DNA from: Gammaproteobacteria bacterium
GTDB lineage: Bacteria; Pseudomonadota; Gammaproteobacteria; Chromatiales; Chromatiaceae
Length of the DNA: 33,946 nt
Assembly (NCBI GenBank): GCA_024275295.1
Contig: JAJRZI010000101.1
Coordinates: 1 to 33,946 of the forward strand
Direction: 5' to 3'
Both the position numbers and the translations under genes were made by a program. Shown here piece after piece: positions 1 through 8,377 of the stretch. Each line of letters begins with the position of its first letter. Position 1 is the stretch's first letter. The notes beneath the pieces are model-generated. The model searched no databases. It was given only the letters and a program-made list of their open reading frames with translations, and was not told where the DNA came from.

Positions 1-141
1 CGTATGGCAGATAGAGCCTATCTCTCTCAAGAAGTAGCCGCCTGGGTGGAAAATAGAAATTCAAGCAAAAGTGAGATGAATTGGCGCTTCACAAGTGAGG
101 ATGCTCGGATCAAATTAAAGCACCTCTATCCGTCAATATAA
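1..141 (+). CDS. IS630-like transposase, C-terminal fragment (runs off the left edge)
   Basis: The frame is open from base 1 and ends with TAA at 139-141, giving about 46 residues. The tail contains NWRFTSEDARIKLKHLYPSI, which I recognise as the characteristic C-terminus of one group of IS630/DDE_3 transposases (usual form WRFTTxDARIKLKRLYPSx). The catalytic DDE residues would lie upstream of the window, so it cannot be said whether the transposase is intact. It marks a mobile element directly beside the accessory cassette at 678-3810. Confidence 0.75.
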   Translation, partial: RMADRAYLSQEVAAWVENRNSSKSEMNWRFTSEDARIKLKHLYPSI

Positions 142-175
142 CCTGGACGGTGTGCTAGTACTCTATCCAGGTTAT
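138..175. repeat. Inverted repeat at the end of the transposase gene
   Basis: ATAACCTGGA at 138-147 pairs perfectly with TCCAGGTTAT at 166-175 around an 18-nt loop. The left arm overlaps the transposase stop codon. It could be a transcription terminator (TTTTGA follows) or part of the element's end; no matching left end is visible in the window. Confidence 0.5.
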
Positions 176-497
176 TTTGACGGGTTCAGTTGATCTGTCA
201 GTACTCATGGCAAGGCACGTCTCGCAGCAAATGGCCTTAGTCCTTTGCAAGAGTCAATAAATTTTACAGTTGTTTTATCCCTAATTAAAGATTGACTCCT
301 TTTTATAATAACTGGCAACATATTGTAATCCATGCAGAAATCAACTGGACTTCGCTTTAAGAACCTTAAAACAATGGTTGTTTTGAGAAGAAAGGGTGTC
401 AGCTTTTTTTCCATCTTTTTATGATATTGAAATGTGGGAATAAAACGCCTTAGAAGTATGGCCGGCTTTTTATATTTAAATCAATTGGTTGGCGATT

Positions 498-515
498 TTG
501 GCATAGAAGGTGCTA
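498..515 (+). promoter_or_regulatory. Candidate sigma-54-type promoter upstream of the secreted-protein gene
   Basis: TTGGCATAGAAGGTGCTA carries GG at 500-501 and GC at 512-513, exactly ten bases apart, as in the -24/-12 consensus TTGGCAC-N4-TTGCW. It would start transcription near 525 and give a leader of about 150 bases. No activator site was recognised, and such short matches occur by chance. Confidence 0.25.
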
Positions 516-597
516 ATTTATATCTAAGGGATATGTGTCCAGAGTGTGTTTTATTTGCTATTTTGTTCATTAGCTAGGATCTCCAGATGATGTAATG

Positions 598-620
598 GGT
601 GGTCTTTATAAAAGACCACC
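598..620. repeat. Perfect 10-bp hairpin in the leader of the secreted-protein gene
   Basis: GGTGGTCTTT (598-607) and AAAGACCACC (611-620) form a perfect stem with a 3-base loop, 57 bases upstream of the ATG at 678. There is no T-tract, so it is more likely an mRNA-stabilising or regulatory hairpin, or a protein-binding dyad, than an intrinsic terminator. Confidence 0.5.
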
Positions 621-677
621 GTACTGCCCAGAGAGTTATGCGGGGATAAACAAAATTATTTTAGAGGTATTGACGTT

Positions 678-1304
678 ATGTCAGACAAAAAGGATTCAAA
701 CCAAACTAAAGATTTGGGTAACACGAATAATAGCTCTTCAATAGACAAGTCCCGGCGGAAATTTGCAAAGGCAAGCATAGCGGGTTTGCCAGTTATTATG
801 ACGGTGGTCAATCGTCCGGTATGGGCGAGCTTTGAGTGCACGGCATCAGGCATGCAGTCTGGGAACTTCTCCGCCCATCCGGAATTAGTGGATTGCATTG
901 CAGCCTGCAGTCATGGGTATTATAGACACGCAAAGCATGCATGTAGCTGGAGCACGAATTACCCGCCGAACATGAAATGGAAAGATATGTATGCTGGTAT
1001 GGGTTACAGTAATACGGTTAAAAATGTGTTTGGTGACTTGACCCTGTTTCAGATTATCAATGATCAAAGTAGTGCGAGTAATGGCTTTAGGCAACTGGGG
1101 TTTCAGGGTGTTGCGGCAATACAGAATATAGAAACGCTCGATGCGGTCTATGGCAGCATTAACACGGCCACTGATTTAATAAACACAATGGCAGATGCAA
1201 TTGATTCAGGAGATGGAACCGCAGGAAGCTTAGCTACGCAATTAGATCTGATCAATGACCATGAAAACAACCCAAACGTATACTGCCCCCATGGCAATTG
1301 TTAA
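678..1304 (+). CDS. Tat-type secreted Cys-containing protein with a CSxGYW-like motif, HPr-rel-A cassette
   Basis: This 208-residue protein has a 24-residue polar N-terminus, then SRRKFAK (residues 25-31), a full match to the twin-arginine motif S-R-R-x-F-x-K. A modest hydrophobic stretch follows and ends in RPVWA, giving a likely cleavage after Ala50. The mature part has Cys54 and the motif CSHGYYRHAKHACSW. This resembles the CSPGYWKNHPxxW motif of a family of uncharacterised exported proteins whose precursors often end the signal with S/N-R-P-x-W-A; here the Trp is Tyr. The rest fits that family's helical tail, and the protein ends in CPHGNC. An AGAGG ribosome site precedes the ATG. The genes downstream encode a PqqD-like protein, a kinase and a nucleotidyltransferase, so this protein is the natural candidate substrate of that trio (inference). 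Biochemical function is unknown. Confidence 0.75.
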   Translation: MSDKKDSNQTKDLGNTNNSSSIDKSRRKFAKASIAGLPVIMTVVNRPVWASFECTASGMQSGNFSAHPELVDCIAACSHGYYRHAKHACSWSTNYPPNMKWKDMYAGMGYSNTVKNVFGDLTLFQIINDQSSASNGFRQLGFQGVAAIQNIETLDAVYGSINTATDLINTMADAIDSGDGTAGSLATQLDLINDHENNPNVYCPHGNC

Positions 1305-1361
1305 ATAGACTAGCCAGTGGAAGTAGCTCTCAGTAGAAAGAGATGATGGAGCATAGCTCAT

Positions 1362-1721
1362 TTGCAAAGTGCAAGGATGTTTGCTTCCTATCCGTTTAAT
1401 TTTGATTCCACATATCACCAAGCCCCACTAATGGTTTCTAAGCTGGCGCTACCTTGGCGAGCAAGGGCTTCCTCACAACTGCACTGGCGCTCATGGGGTG
1501 ATGAATTTGTTGTCTATCATGCTGGTTCAGGGGATACCCATCAACTTGACCCTATTGCCGCTGAACTCTTGAAGAGTCTGGCTCAAGAGCCAGCATCCAC
1601 CTTTGAACTGGTCACTCGTGTCTCGGTGTCGCTGGAATTAGAGGCGGATGATGATCTCTTTGAATATATGGAAAAAGTGCTTTGCACCTTATCCCGGCTT
1701 GACCTCATAGAACAGAGTTAG
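1362..1721 (+). CDS. PqqD-family peptide-binding protein, HPr-rel-A system
   Basis: A small PqqD-like protein. The core runs from LHWRSWGDEFVVYHAGSGDT (the usual W-D-x-E-x-V-V-Y ... S-G-D-T-H-x-L-D pattern) through HQLDPIAAELLKSL to a terminal LDLIEQS. PqqD proteins and RiPP recognition elements bind leader peptides and present them to modifying enzymes. The start is uncertain. TTG at 1362 has GGAG at 1348-1351 and gives 119 residues; ATG at 1431 would give 96 residues, closer to the family norm, but has no clear ribosome site. The stop is 2 bases before the start of the kinase gene, so the two are co-transcribed and probably translationally coupled. Confidence 0.8.
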   Translation: MQSARMFASYPFNFDSTYHQAPLMVSKLALPWRARASSQLHWRSWGDEFVVYHAGSGDTHQLDPIAAELLKSLAQEPASTFELVTRVSVSLELEADDDLFEYMEKVLCTLSRLDLIEQS

Positions 1722-1723
1722 GC

Positions 1724-2656
1724 GTGGAACTCTCATCACTGACCCAATGTGAACTGAATACGCAGCTTAGACACCAAGGGCTTCGTTTGCGAATAGGGCC
1801 TTTTATTGCGCAGATCCGCTCATCCATTCCTAGTGTTATTAATGGCATTCAACAACTCTATGCCGATTACCCTATAGAGCAGGAGTCCGGTTTTGCTGAC
1901 TTTCATGTAGAGGTATCACCACCTCGGAATCTGCGGCGCTGGTTTCGCCCTCAGGTGCTGTTTCTGTTTGACCATAAGAGTCCCTTCAAACCGTTACCCT
2001 ATGAGCAGGCATTTCCGGTGCTGGAGTGGGGATTAAATTGGTGTGTATCGCAGTTTGCACACAACTATTTAACGCTGCATGCTGCCGTGGTAGAAAAGGA
2101 TGGGCATACGGTTATTATGCCGGCCCCGCCGGGGTCGGGTAAAAGCACGCTATGTGCCGGTCTTGTTGCCCGTGGCTGGCGCTTGTTCTCGGATGAGTTA
2201 GTTCTGTTTTCGCCAAAGACAGGTGAGGTTTCACCTATACCCAGGCCGATAAGCTTGAAGAATGAGTCTATTGAAGTGATCCGCTCATTTGCCCCTGAGG
2301 TGGTGATTGGCCGATCCTCTGCAGATACTGCTAAAGGGACAGTTGCACACATGAAGGCGCCAATTGAGAGTGTGCGACAAGCCATGATGCCTGTTGCGCC
2401 GACTTGGGTTATCTATCCGAGATTTGAGGCTCATGCCTCCGCACAATTGATCTCCAAGCCAAAAGGCGCCGCCTTCATGCGGCTTATAGAGAATTCTTTT
2501 AACTATACTCTGCTGGGGTTGCAGGGCTTTGAGGCCTTGACTGGTCTCATTGATGTCTGTGATTGCTACGACTTCAGCTATGGTAGCTTAGATGAAGCGA
2601 TTGCGGTCTTTGATGCGCTTGAACCCCCTTCTACCTCCTTGAATATATGTAACTGA
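1724..2656 (+). CDS. HprK-related kinase A, HPr-rel-A system
   Basis: A 310-residue protein related to the C-terminal domain of HPr kinase/phosphorylase. The P-loop is PPGSGKST at residues 135-142, preceded by LTLHAAVVEKDG and followed by SDELVLF (156-162), the acidic motif expected after the P-loop in this superfamily. There is no HPr (ptsH) gene nearby, so the substrate is probably not HPr. HprK homologues in some lasso-peptide clusters (for example the paeninodin kinase) phosphorylate the peptide's C-terminal residue, which suggests a protein or peptide substrate here (inference). GTG start at 1724, immediately after the PqqD-like stop. The next gene of the cassette begins at 2659. Confidence 0.85.
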   Translation: MELSSLTQCELNTQLRHQGLRLRIGPFIAQIRSSIPSVINGIQQLYADYPIEQESGFADFHVEVSPPRNLRRWFRPQVLFLFDHKSPFKPLPYEQAFPVLEWGLNWCVSQFAHNYLTLHAAVVEKDGHTVIMPAPPGSGKSTLCAGLVARGWRLFSDELVLFSPKTGEVSPIPRPISLKNESIEVIRSFAPEVVIGRSSADTAKGTVAHMKAPIESVRQAMMPVAPTWVIYPRFEAHASAQLISKPKGAAFMRLIENSFNYTLLGLQGFEALTGLIDVCDCYDFSYGSLDEAIAVFDALEPPSTSLNICN

Positions 2657-2745
2657 GTATGAAGAGCGTCAATTACCTGTTGGTAAAGGTTCTACGCCAA
2701 CCCGAGACAGCGTTATCACTGCACCTTGATTAGTGGGATAAGCTG

Positions 2746-3810
2746 GTGTGCCAGGCTCGGCAGGTGGATCTTTTGCCTCGCCTTTGGTATTTGCTGAATG
2801 ATCGTGATTTGTTAGATGAATTGCCCCCAGAGCCAGTAAGGCATCTGGAGTCTGCACATGCCTTTGCTCTTGCGCATGAGAGAGGGGTGCGGTGGGAGGT
2901 TGAATGTATTCGTCGGGTGCTATTAGAGATAGATGAGCAGATAATATTGCTCAAGGGTGCCGCCTATGTAATGGCCAAGCTCCCTGCTGGGCGGGGAAGG
3001 ATCTTCCATGATATTGATTTCATGGTGCCTAAGGGGAAGCTTAATGCCGTGGAGTCGGTGTTCCTTCGTCACGGGTGGCGCAGCATGTATGCGGATGCGT
3101 ATGACCAGCGTTATTACAGGCAATGGATGCATGAGCTGCCGCCGCTGAGGCATTATAAACGGCGCTCCGTGCTTGACATACACCACAGCATATTGCCAGA
3201 AACAGCGCGACTGTACCCAGATTCAAGAAAGTTACTGGCTGCCGCGCAGCCACTGGTAAAGGGGGGTAATCTCAAGGTGCTTGCCCCGGTAGATATGGTG
3301 TTACACAGTGCGACCCATCTGTTCCATGATGGAGAATTGGAGAGTGGGCTGCGTGATCTTGTTGATCTTGACAGCTTGTTGCGTCATTTCAGTCAGGCGG
3401 ATAGCTTCTGGGATAAGTTGACGGAGCGGGCGCTAGAGATAGATCTGATCCGTCCTCTTTTTTATGCGCTAAAGTATGCAGATCGCATCCTCGGTACGCC
3501 AGTACCAGATTATGTTATGGATAAGGTGCAACGGGGATCGCCTAATATCGGCATGGTTTGGTTGATGGATCAGATGTTTTACCGTGCTCTTAAACCGGAT
3601 CATGTCAGTTGTCGGGAAGGTTTTACGGGGATTGCCCGCTGGATGCTGTATGTTCGCTCCCACTATCTACGCATGCCCTTTCGTTTGCTTGTTCCTCATC
3701 TTTTGCATAAGGCCTTTGTTACGCCTTATAAAGAGTGGAAGTTAGAGAAGCAAGCTGTAAAGCAGCCGAACCGGGCTGATGTATTAAAAGATGTTCCCCC
3801 TGAAAATTGA
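2746..3810 (+). CDS. Nucleotidyltransferase family protein (NTP_transf_5-like), N-terminus cut by an amber codon
   Basis: The 354-residue open part carries IILLKGAAYVMAKLPAGRGR and IFHDIDFMVPKGKL, the LKG and F-x-D-I-D motifs of the uncharacterised nucleotidyltransferase family that accompanies HprK-like kinases. Later conserved blocks are QWMHELPPLRHYKR, LDIHHSILPETARLYPD and DMVLHSATHLFHDGEL. The natural start is probably ATG 2659, 2 bases after the kinase stop: it gives MKSVNYLLVKVLRQPETALS, typical of the family. The frame is interrupted by TAG at 2731-2733 and then continues as WDKLVCQARQVDLLPR, as homologues do. The GTG at 2746 has a weak GGGA upstream, so a shortened protein could be made by reinitiation; otherwise the gene is inactive. 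A related nucleotidyltransferase in the pseudomycoidin lasso cluster acts after a kinase. Confidence 0.75.
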   Translation: MCQARQVDLLPRLWYLLNDRDLLDELPPEPVRHLESAHAFALAHERGVRWEVECIRRVLLEIDEQIILLKGAAYVMAKLPAGRGRIFHDIDFMVPKGKLNAVESVFLRHGWRSMYADAYDQRYYRQWMHELPPLRHYKRRSVLDIHHSILPETARLYPDSRKLLAAAQPLVKGGNLKVLAPVDMVLHSATHLFHDGELESGLRDLVDLDSLLRHFSQADSFWDKLTERALEIDLIRPLFYALKYADRILGTPVPDYVMDKVQRGSPNIGMVWLMDQMFYRALKPDHVSCREGFTGIARWMLYVRSHYLRMPFRLLVPHLLHKAFVTPYKEWKLEKQAVKQPNRADVLKDVPPEN

Positions 3811-3840
3811 CAGCAATTTGAATAAGGGTTCTATTGCTGT
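3810..3840. terminator. Weak bidirectional terminator-like hairpin
   Basis: ACAGCAAT (3810-3817) pairs with ATTGCTGT (3833-3840) around a 15-base loop and is followed by TTTCTT on the plus strand. It sits between the converging nucleotidyltransferase and VanZ-like genes and overlaps the last codons of the latter. The long loop makes this a modest call. Confidence 0.3.
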
Positions 3841-4214
3841 TTCTTACCTGCAAAGTGTATATGTTTTATCCAGAATATGGACAGTCCATAGATAAGCACG
3901 CCACCACCATCTGCCGCCCAATCAAGCAGTGAGAATGAGCGATATGGGATCTGATATTGGATGATCTCTATGAGCAGTCCGTAAGAAGTGAGTGGTGCCC
4001 ATATTGTCCAGTCAAAGCCCCTTTTTTGAAAAGAGAGATCAGCCAGCAGGCTTAAGATGAAGAAGGTGGCAAAGTGTGCGAATTTATCGTTTATGCTGGT
4101 CACTGCAGGGTGCGTTAACTCAGCTGTGGTGGCGTAGGTTGTTGCAATCAATGCCAGGAGCAGCAGGATGCGGCATGCGATGATGCCTGATCGCGTCAGG
4201 GTTATCATCGGCAT
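3831..4214 (-). CDS. VanZ-like small membrane protein
   Basis: A 127-residue protein with about four hydrophobic segments. It has the motif NDKFAHFATFFILSLLADLS, typical of the VanZ-like family (usual form DKxxHfxaf), and a later YGLLIEIIQYQIPYRSFSLLDWAADGGG segment in which Glu and Asp are conserved in the family. VanZ homologues are integral membrane proteins of unclear function outside glycopeptide resistance clusters; nothing here points to resistance. The start is ATG at 4214, with a second in-frame ATG two codons in. It lies 9 bases after purD and is probably the last gene of that operon. Confidence 0.75.
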   Translation of the reverse strand: MPMITLTRSGIIACRILLLLALIATTYATTAELTHPAVTSINDKFAHFATFFILSLLADLSFQKRGFDWTIWAPLTSYGLLIEIIQYQIPYRSFSLLDWAADGGGVLIYGLSIFWIKHIHFAGKKQQ

Positions 4215-4223
4215 GCCGGTGAA

Positions 4224-5513
4224 TTAGCTGTTCTGCTCGCGGGCGATGGCCCGGTAGCCGATATCCGTTCGGTAGTAGATATCCTGCCATTGAATCTGCG
4301 CTGCCAGTGCATAGGCATTTTGCTGGGCCTCTGCCACGCTCTCTCCCAGGGCTGTGGCACAGAGCACACGGCCACCGTTGGTGACAACCGCGCCCTCTTT
4401 ATCCGCTGTGCCAGCATGGAAGACTTTGCTATCTCCAGCATCACTCTCTGGCAGGCCGTGGATGATCTCACCTTTGGCATAACTTGCAGGGTATCCGCCC
4501 GCAGCCAGCACAATGCCCAGTGCCGGGCGGCTGTCCCATTCGGTGTTGCACTCATCCAGCCTGCCATCCAGAGCAGCGTTGCACAGCTCAACCAGATCTG
4601 AGCGCATGCGCAGCATGATGGGCTGGGTCTCGGGATCACCGAAGCGGCAGTTGTACTCCAGCACCTTGGGGATGCCATTTTTATCAATCATCACACCGGC
4701 GTAGAGAAAGCCGGTGTAGGGGTGGCCCTCTGTTGCCATGCCTTCAACGGTGGGGCGAATGACCTGATCCATGATGCGGTCGTGCATCTCTGGGGTGACC
4801 ACCGGGGCAGGAGAGTAGGCACCCATGCCGCCGGTGTTGGGCCCTTTATCGCCGTTGTCACGGGCTTTGTGATCCTGGGATGTAGCCATGGGCAGGATAT
4901 TTTTGCCATCGACCATCACGATGAAGCTGGCCTCTTCGCCCTGCAGGAACTCTTCAATCACCACCCGATGCCCCGCTTCGCCGAAGCTGTTGCCTGAGAG
5001 CATCTCTCTGACCGTCTCTTTGGCGGTATCCATATCCTCGGTGATGATGACGCCTTTGCCGGCTGCCAGCCCATCGGCCTTGATCACGATGGGCATGCCG
5101 ACCTGCTCCAGATAGGCCAGGGCGGGTTCGATCTCGGTGAAATTGCCATAGGCCGCGGTGGGTATATTGTGGCGGGCCAGAAAATCCTTGGTGAAGGCCT
5201 TGGAGCCTTCCAATTGAGCCGCCTCCCGGGTTGGCCCAAAACAGCGCAGACCGGCAGCAGCAAAAGTATCGACAATACCCGCAACCAGCGGGGCTTCAGG
5301 GCCGACAATGGTTAGGCCGATCTTATTCCCTTGAGCAAAGGTCAGCAGCCCGTCGGTATCCTCTGCGCTGATGGCGATATTCTCCAGCTTGGGTTCCCGT
5401 GCGGTGCCTGCATTGCCGGGGGCCACGAAGACCTTCTCGACCTGAGGGGATTGTGCGGCCTTCCAGGCCAGTGCATGTTCGCGTCCGCCGCCGCCGATGA
5501 TCAGGATGTTCAT
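4224..5513 (-). CDS. purD: Phosphoribosylamine-glycine ligase (GAR synthetase)
   Basis: A 429-residue cytoplasmic enzyme of de novo purine synthesis that joins phosphoribosylamine and glycine using ATP. The N-terminus MNILIIGGGGREHALAWKAA is the family signature. The ATP-grasp region includes VIKADGLAAGKGVIITED, and the PurD signature RFGDPETQPIMLRM lies near residues 290-305. Length equals the usual 420-430. ATG at 5513 has AGAAGG about 6 bases upstream. It follows the lpxA gene after a 145-base gap containing a large inverted repeat, and precedes the VanZ-like gene. Confidence 0.95.
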   Translation of the reverse strand: MNILIIGGGGREHALAWKAAQSPQVEKVFVAPGNAGTAREPKLENIAISAEDTDGLLTFAQGNKIGLTIVGPEAPLVAGIVDTFAAAGLRCFGPTREAAQLEGSKAFTKDFLARHNIPTAAYGNFTEIEPALAYLEQVGMPIVIKADGLAAGKGVIITEDMDTAKETVREMLSGNSFGEAGHRVVIEEFLQGEEASFIVMVDGKNILPMATSQDHKARDNGDKGPNTGGMGAYSPAPVVTPEMHDRIMDQVIRPTVEGMATEGHPYTGFLYAGVMIDKNGIPKVLEYNCRFGDPETQPIMLRMRSDLVELCNAALDGRLDECNTEWDSRPALGIVLAAGGYPASYAKGEIIHGLPESDAGDSKVFHAGTADKEGAVVTNGGRVLCATALGESVAEAQQNAYALAAQIQWQDIYYRTDIGYRAIAREQNS

Positions 5514-5557
5514 ATAAACCTTCTGTTTTTGAAGCTGTTTGTTGGGTGAGCTATTTT

Positions 5558-5640
5558 AACGCAGAGAACGCAAAGGCGCAGAGGCGCAAAGTTAGAAAAG
5601 TTTTTCTTTGCGTCTCTGCGCCTTTGCGTTCTTTGCGATT
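5558..5640. repeat. Long imperfect inverted repeat rich in CGCAAAG/CTTTGCG
   Basis: The left arm at 5558-5591 and right arm at 5606-5640 are near-perfect reverse complements of about 34 bases around a 14-base loop. The central shared block is GAACGCAAAGGCGCAGAG. The arms are built of repeated GCAAAG/GCGCAG words, a composition seen in dispersed REP/MITE-like palindromes of many proteobacteria. It sits in the lpxA-purD gap, where it could stabilise or terminate the transcript. No transposase is adjacent. Confidence 0.7.
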
Positions 5641-5658
5641 AATTCAAGATCTACTTCA

Positions 5659-6435
5659 TTAACGATGAGAGATAATGCCCCGCTCGCTGGCCTCGAAGAA
5701 GCGGATGATATGTTGCACCTCTTCTGTTGGATCTTCAGTTTTTAGTTGAGCCAGTGCATCCGCAGGCTTGAGGCCGGATTTGAAGATGGTTTTGTAGGCC
5801 TGTTTGATCGCCTTGCGCTGCTGTGGGGTGAAGTTGTTGCGCCGCAGCCCAATGGTGTTGAGGCCGACAATCTCTGTCCGGTGCCCATCGGCCACCACAT
5901 AAGGGGGTACATCCTGCGGCACGCCGGAGACCCCGGCTACCATCGCATAGGCGCCGATGCGGCAGAATTGATGGGTGGCAGTCTGGCCTGAGAGAAAGAT
6001 ATGGTGCTCCAGCTCGACATGCCCTGCCAGGGTAGCGGTGTTGGCGAAGATGTTGTGATCGCCCACGATGCAGTCATGTCCCACATGAGAGTAGGCCATC
6101 ATGTAGTTGTGGCTGCCGACGAGGGTGCCATGATCGCTCTTTATGCCCCGGCTGATGTTGACCCCCTCCTTAAAATGGTTGTGGTCACCGATGGTGAGGG
6201 GTTTGCTCTTTTCCGGGGTGTAGGTTAGATCCTGTAGCTCACTGCCCAGCGTCACGCCGTGACAGGCGCGGTTGTGGCGGCCCATGCGGGTAGCACTGTA
6301 GATGCGCACATGGCTCTCAATAATGCAGCCCTCGCCGAGGATGGCGCCTGACTCAATGATAGAGAAGGGGCCGACAGTTACCGATGGATGCAGCTCTGCG
6401 CCATCTTCGATGATTGCGGTTGGATGTATATTCAT
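5659..6435 (-). CDS. lpxA: Acyl-ACP--UDP-N-acetylglucosamine O-acyltransferase (LpxA), outside the usual lpx operon
   Basis: 258 residues of left-handed beta-helix hexapeptide repeats starting [15 protein letters not shown]. The catalytic region reads [20 protein letters not shown], containing the His of the LpxA H-V-x-H-D-C motif. The C-terminal helical part carries [12 protein letters not shown], the LpxA signature, so it is LpxA-like rather than LpxD or a generic acetyltransferase. It performs the first acylation of lipid A synthesis. ATG at 6435 was chosen over a TTG at 6465 that lies in a hairpin loop; it gives the usual 255-262 residues. LpxA normally sits with lpxD-fabZ-lpxB; here it lies between purH and purD, suggesting a second copy or relocation. 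Confidence 0.85.
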   Translation of the reverse strand: MNIHPTAIIEDGAELHPSVTVGPFSIIESGAILGEGCIIESHVRIYSATRMGRHNRACHGVTLGSELQDLTYTPEKSKPLTIGDHNHFKEGVNISRGIKSDHGTLVGSHNYMMAYSHVGHDCIVGDHNIFANTATLAGHVELEHHIFLSGQTATHQFCRIGAYAMVAGVSGVPQDVPPYVVADGHRTEIVGLNTIGLRRNNFTPQQRKAIKQAYKTIFKSGLKPADALAQLKTEDPTEEVQHIIRFFEASERGIISHR

Positions 6436-6453
6436 AGTGGAGAGCTTCAAGTG

Positions 6454-6477
6454 GCAGGAGAACAACCGTTCTCCTGC
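6454..6477. repeat. Perfect 10-bp hairpin between purH and lpxA
   Basis: GCAGGAGAAC (6454-6463) and GTTCTCCTGC (6468-6477) form a perfect stem around AACC, just after the purH stop and just before the lpxA start. There is no T-tract in the transcribed direction, so it is probably an mRNA processing or stability element rather than a terminator. Confidence 0.55.
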
Positions 6478-6497
6478 AACTTGTTATGCATGGCTGA

Positions 6498-8054
<1,557 letters not shown>

Positions 8055-8084
8055 TGATGGTCTCGTTGGTAGGTAAAGGATCTG

Positions 8085-8318
8085 TTATTGATCTAGTTCG
8101 TACAGGGCCAGCTTTTTGCGCAGGGTGCTGCGGCTGATGCCCAGGATCTCGGCGGCACGGGTCTGGTTGCCGCTCGCGTAATCCATAACCGTCTCCAGCA
8201 GTGGTGGTTCAACCTCGGACAGCACCAGCTGGTAGAGGCCGCTGGCACCGTAGCCATTCAGGTGCTGGAAGTAGTTTTTCATGGTGGTGCGTACCTGATC
8301 GTGCAGGGGTTCCACCAT
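8085..8318 (-). CDS. fis: Nucleoid-associated DNA-bending protein Fis
   Basis: A 77-residue protein ending GNQTRAAEILGISRSTLRKK plus LALYELDQ, the helix-turn-helix of Fis and NtrC-type C-terminal domains; NYFQHLNGYGASGLYQLVLS is the Fis dimerisation core. E. coli Fis has 98 residues, so this version lacks most of the flexible N-terminal arm; no upstream in-frame ATG restores it. The dusB-fis gene pair is the standard gammaproteobacterial arrangement, which supports Fis over an orphan NtrC fragment. It globally regulates rRNA operons and chromosome topology during growth shifts. Confidence 0.92.
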   Translation of the reverse strand: MVEPLHDQVRTTMKNYFQHLNGYGASGLYQLVLSEVEPPLLETVMDYASGNQTRAAEILGISRSTLRKKLALYELDQ

Positions 8319-8377
8319 CGCATTGCTGTTTTGGACGGGTTATGGAGTGATATGTGCTGTCTGTGATGCGGTTAAAT

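Larger units (their letters stand above)
142..677. other. AT-rich spacer between the transposase remnant and the secreted-protein gene
   Basis: About 535 bases without a gene I can support. It holds the right arm of the inverted repeat ending at 175, a candidate sigma-54-type promoter at 498-515 and a strong hairpin at 598-620. A 69-codon minus-strand frame at 205-414 has no recognisable family and was not called. The low GC relative to the flanking housekeeping genes fits a recombination or insertion junction. Confidence 0.5.

Noticed and set aside
205-414. 69-codon minus-strand open frame in the left spacer
   Set aside because: No recognisable family, no clear ribosome site, and it lies in low-complexity AT-rich sequence next to a mobile-element remnant.
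6436-6465. Upstream TTG start for lpxA
   Set aside because: The TTG is in the loop of a hairpin, and ATG 6435 gives the usual N-terminus MNIHPTA.
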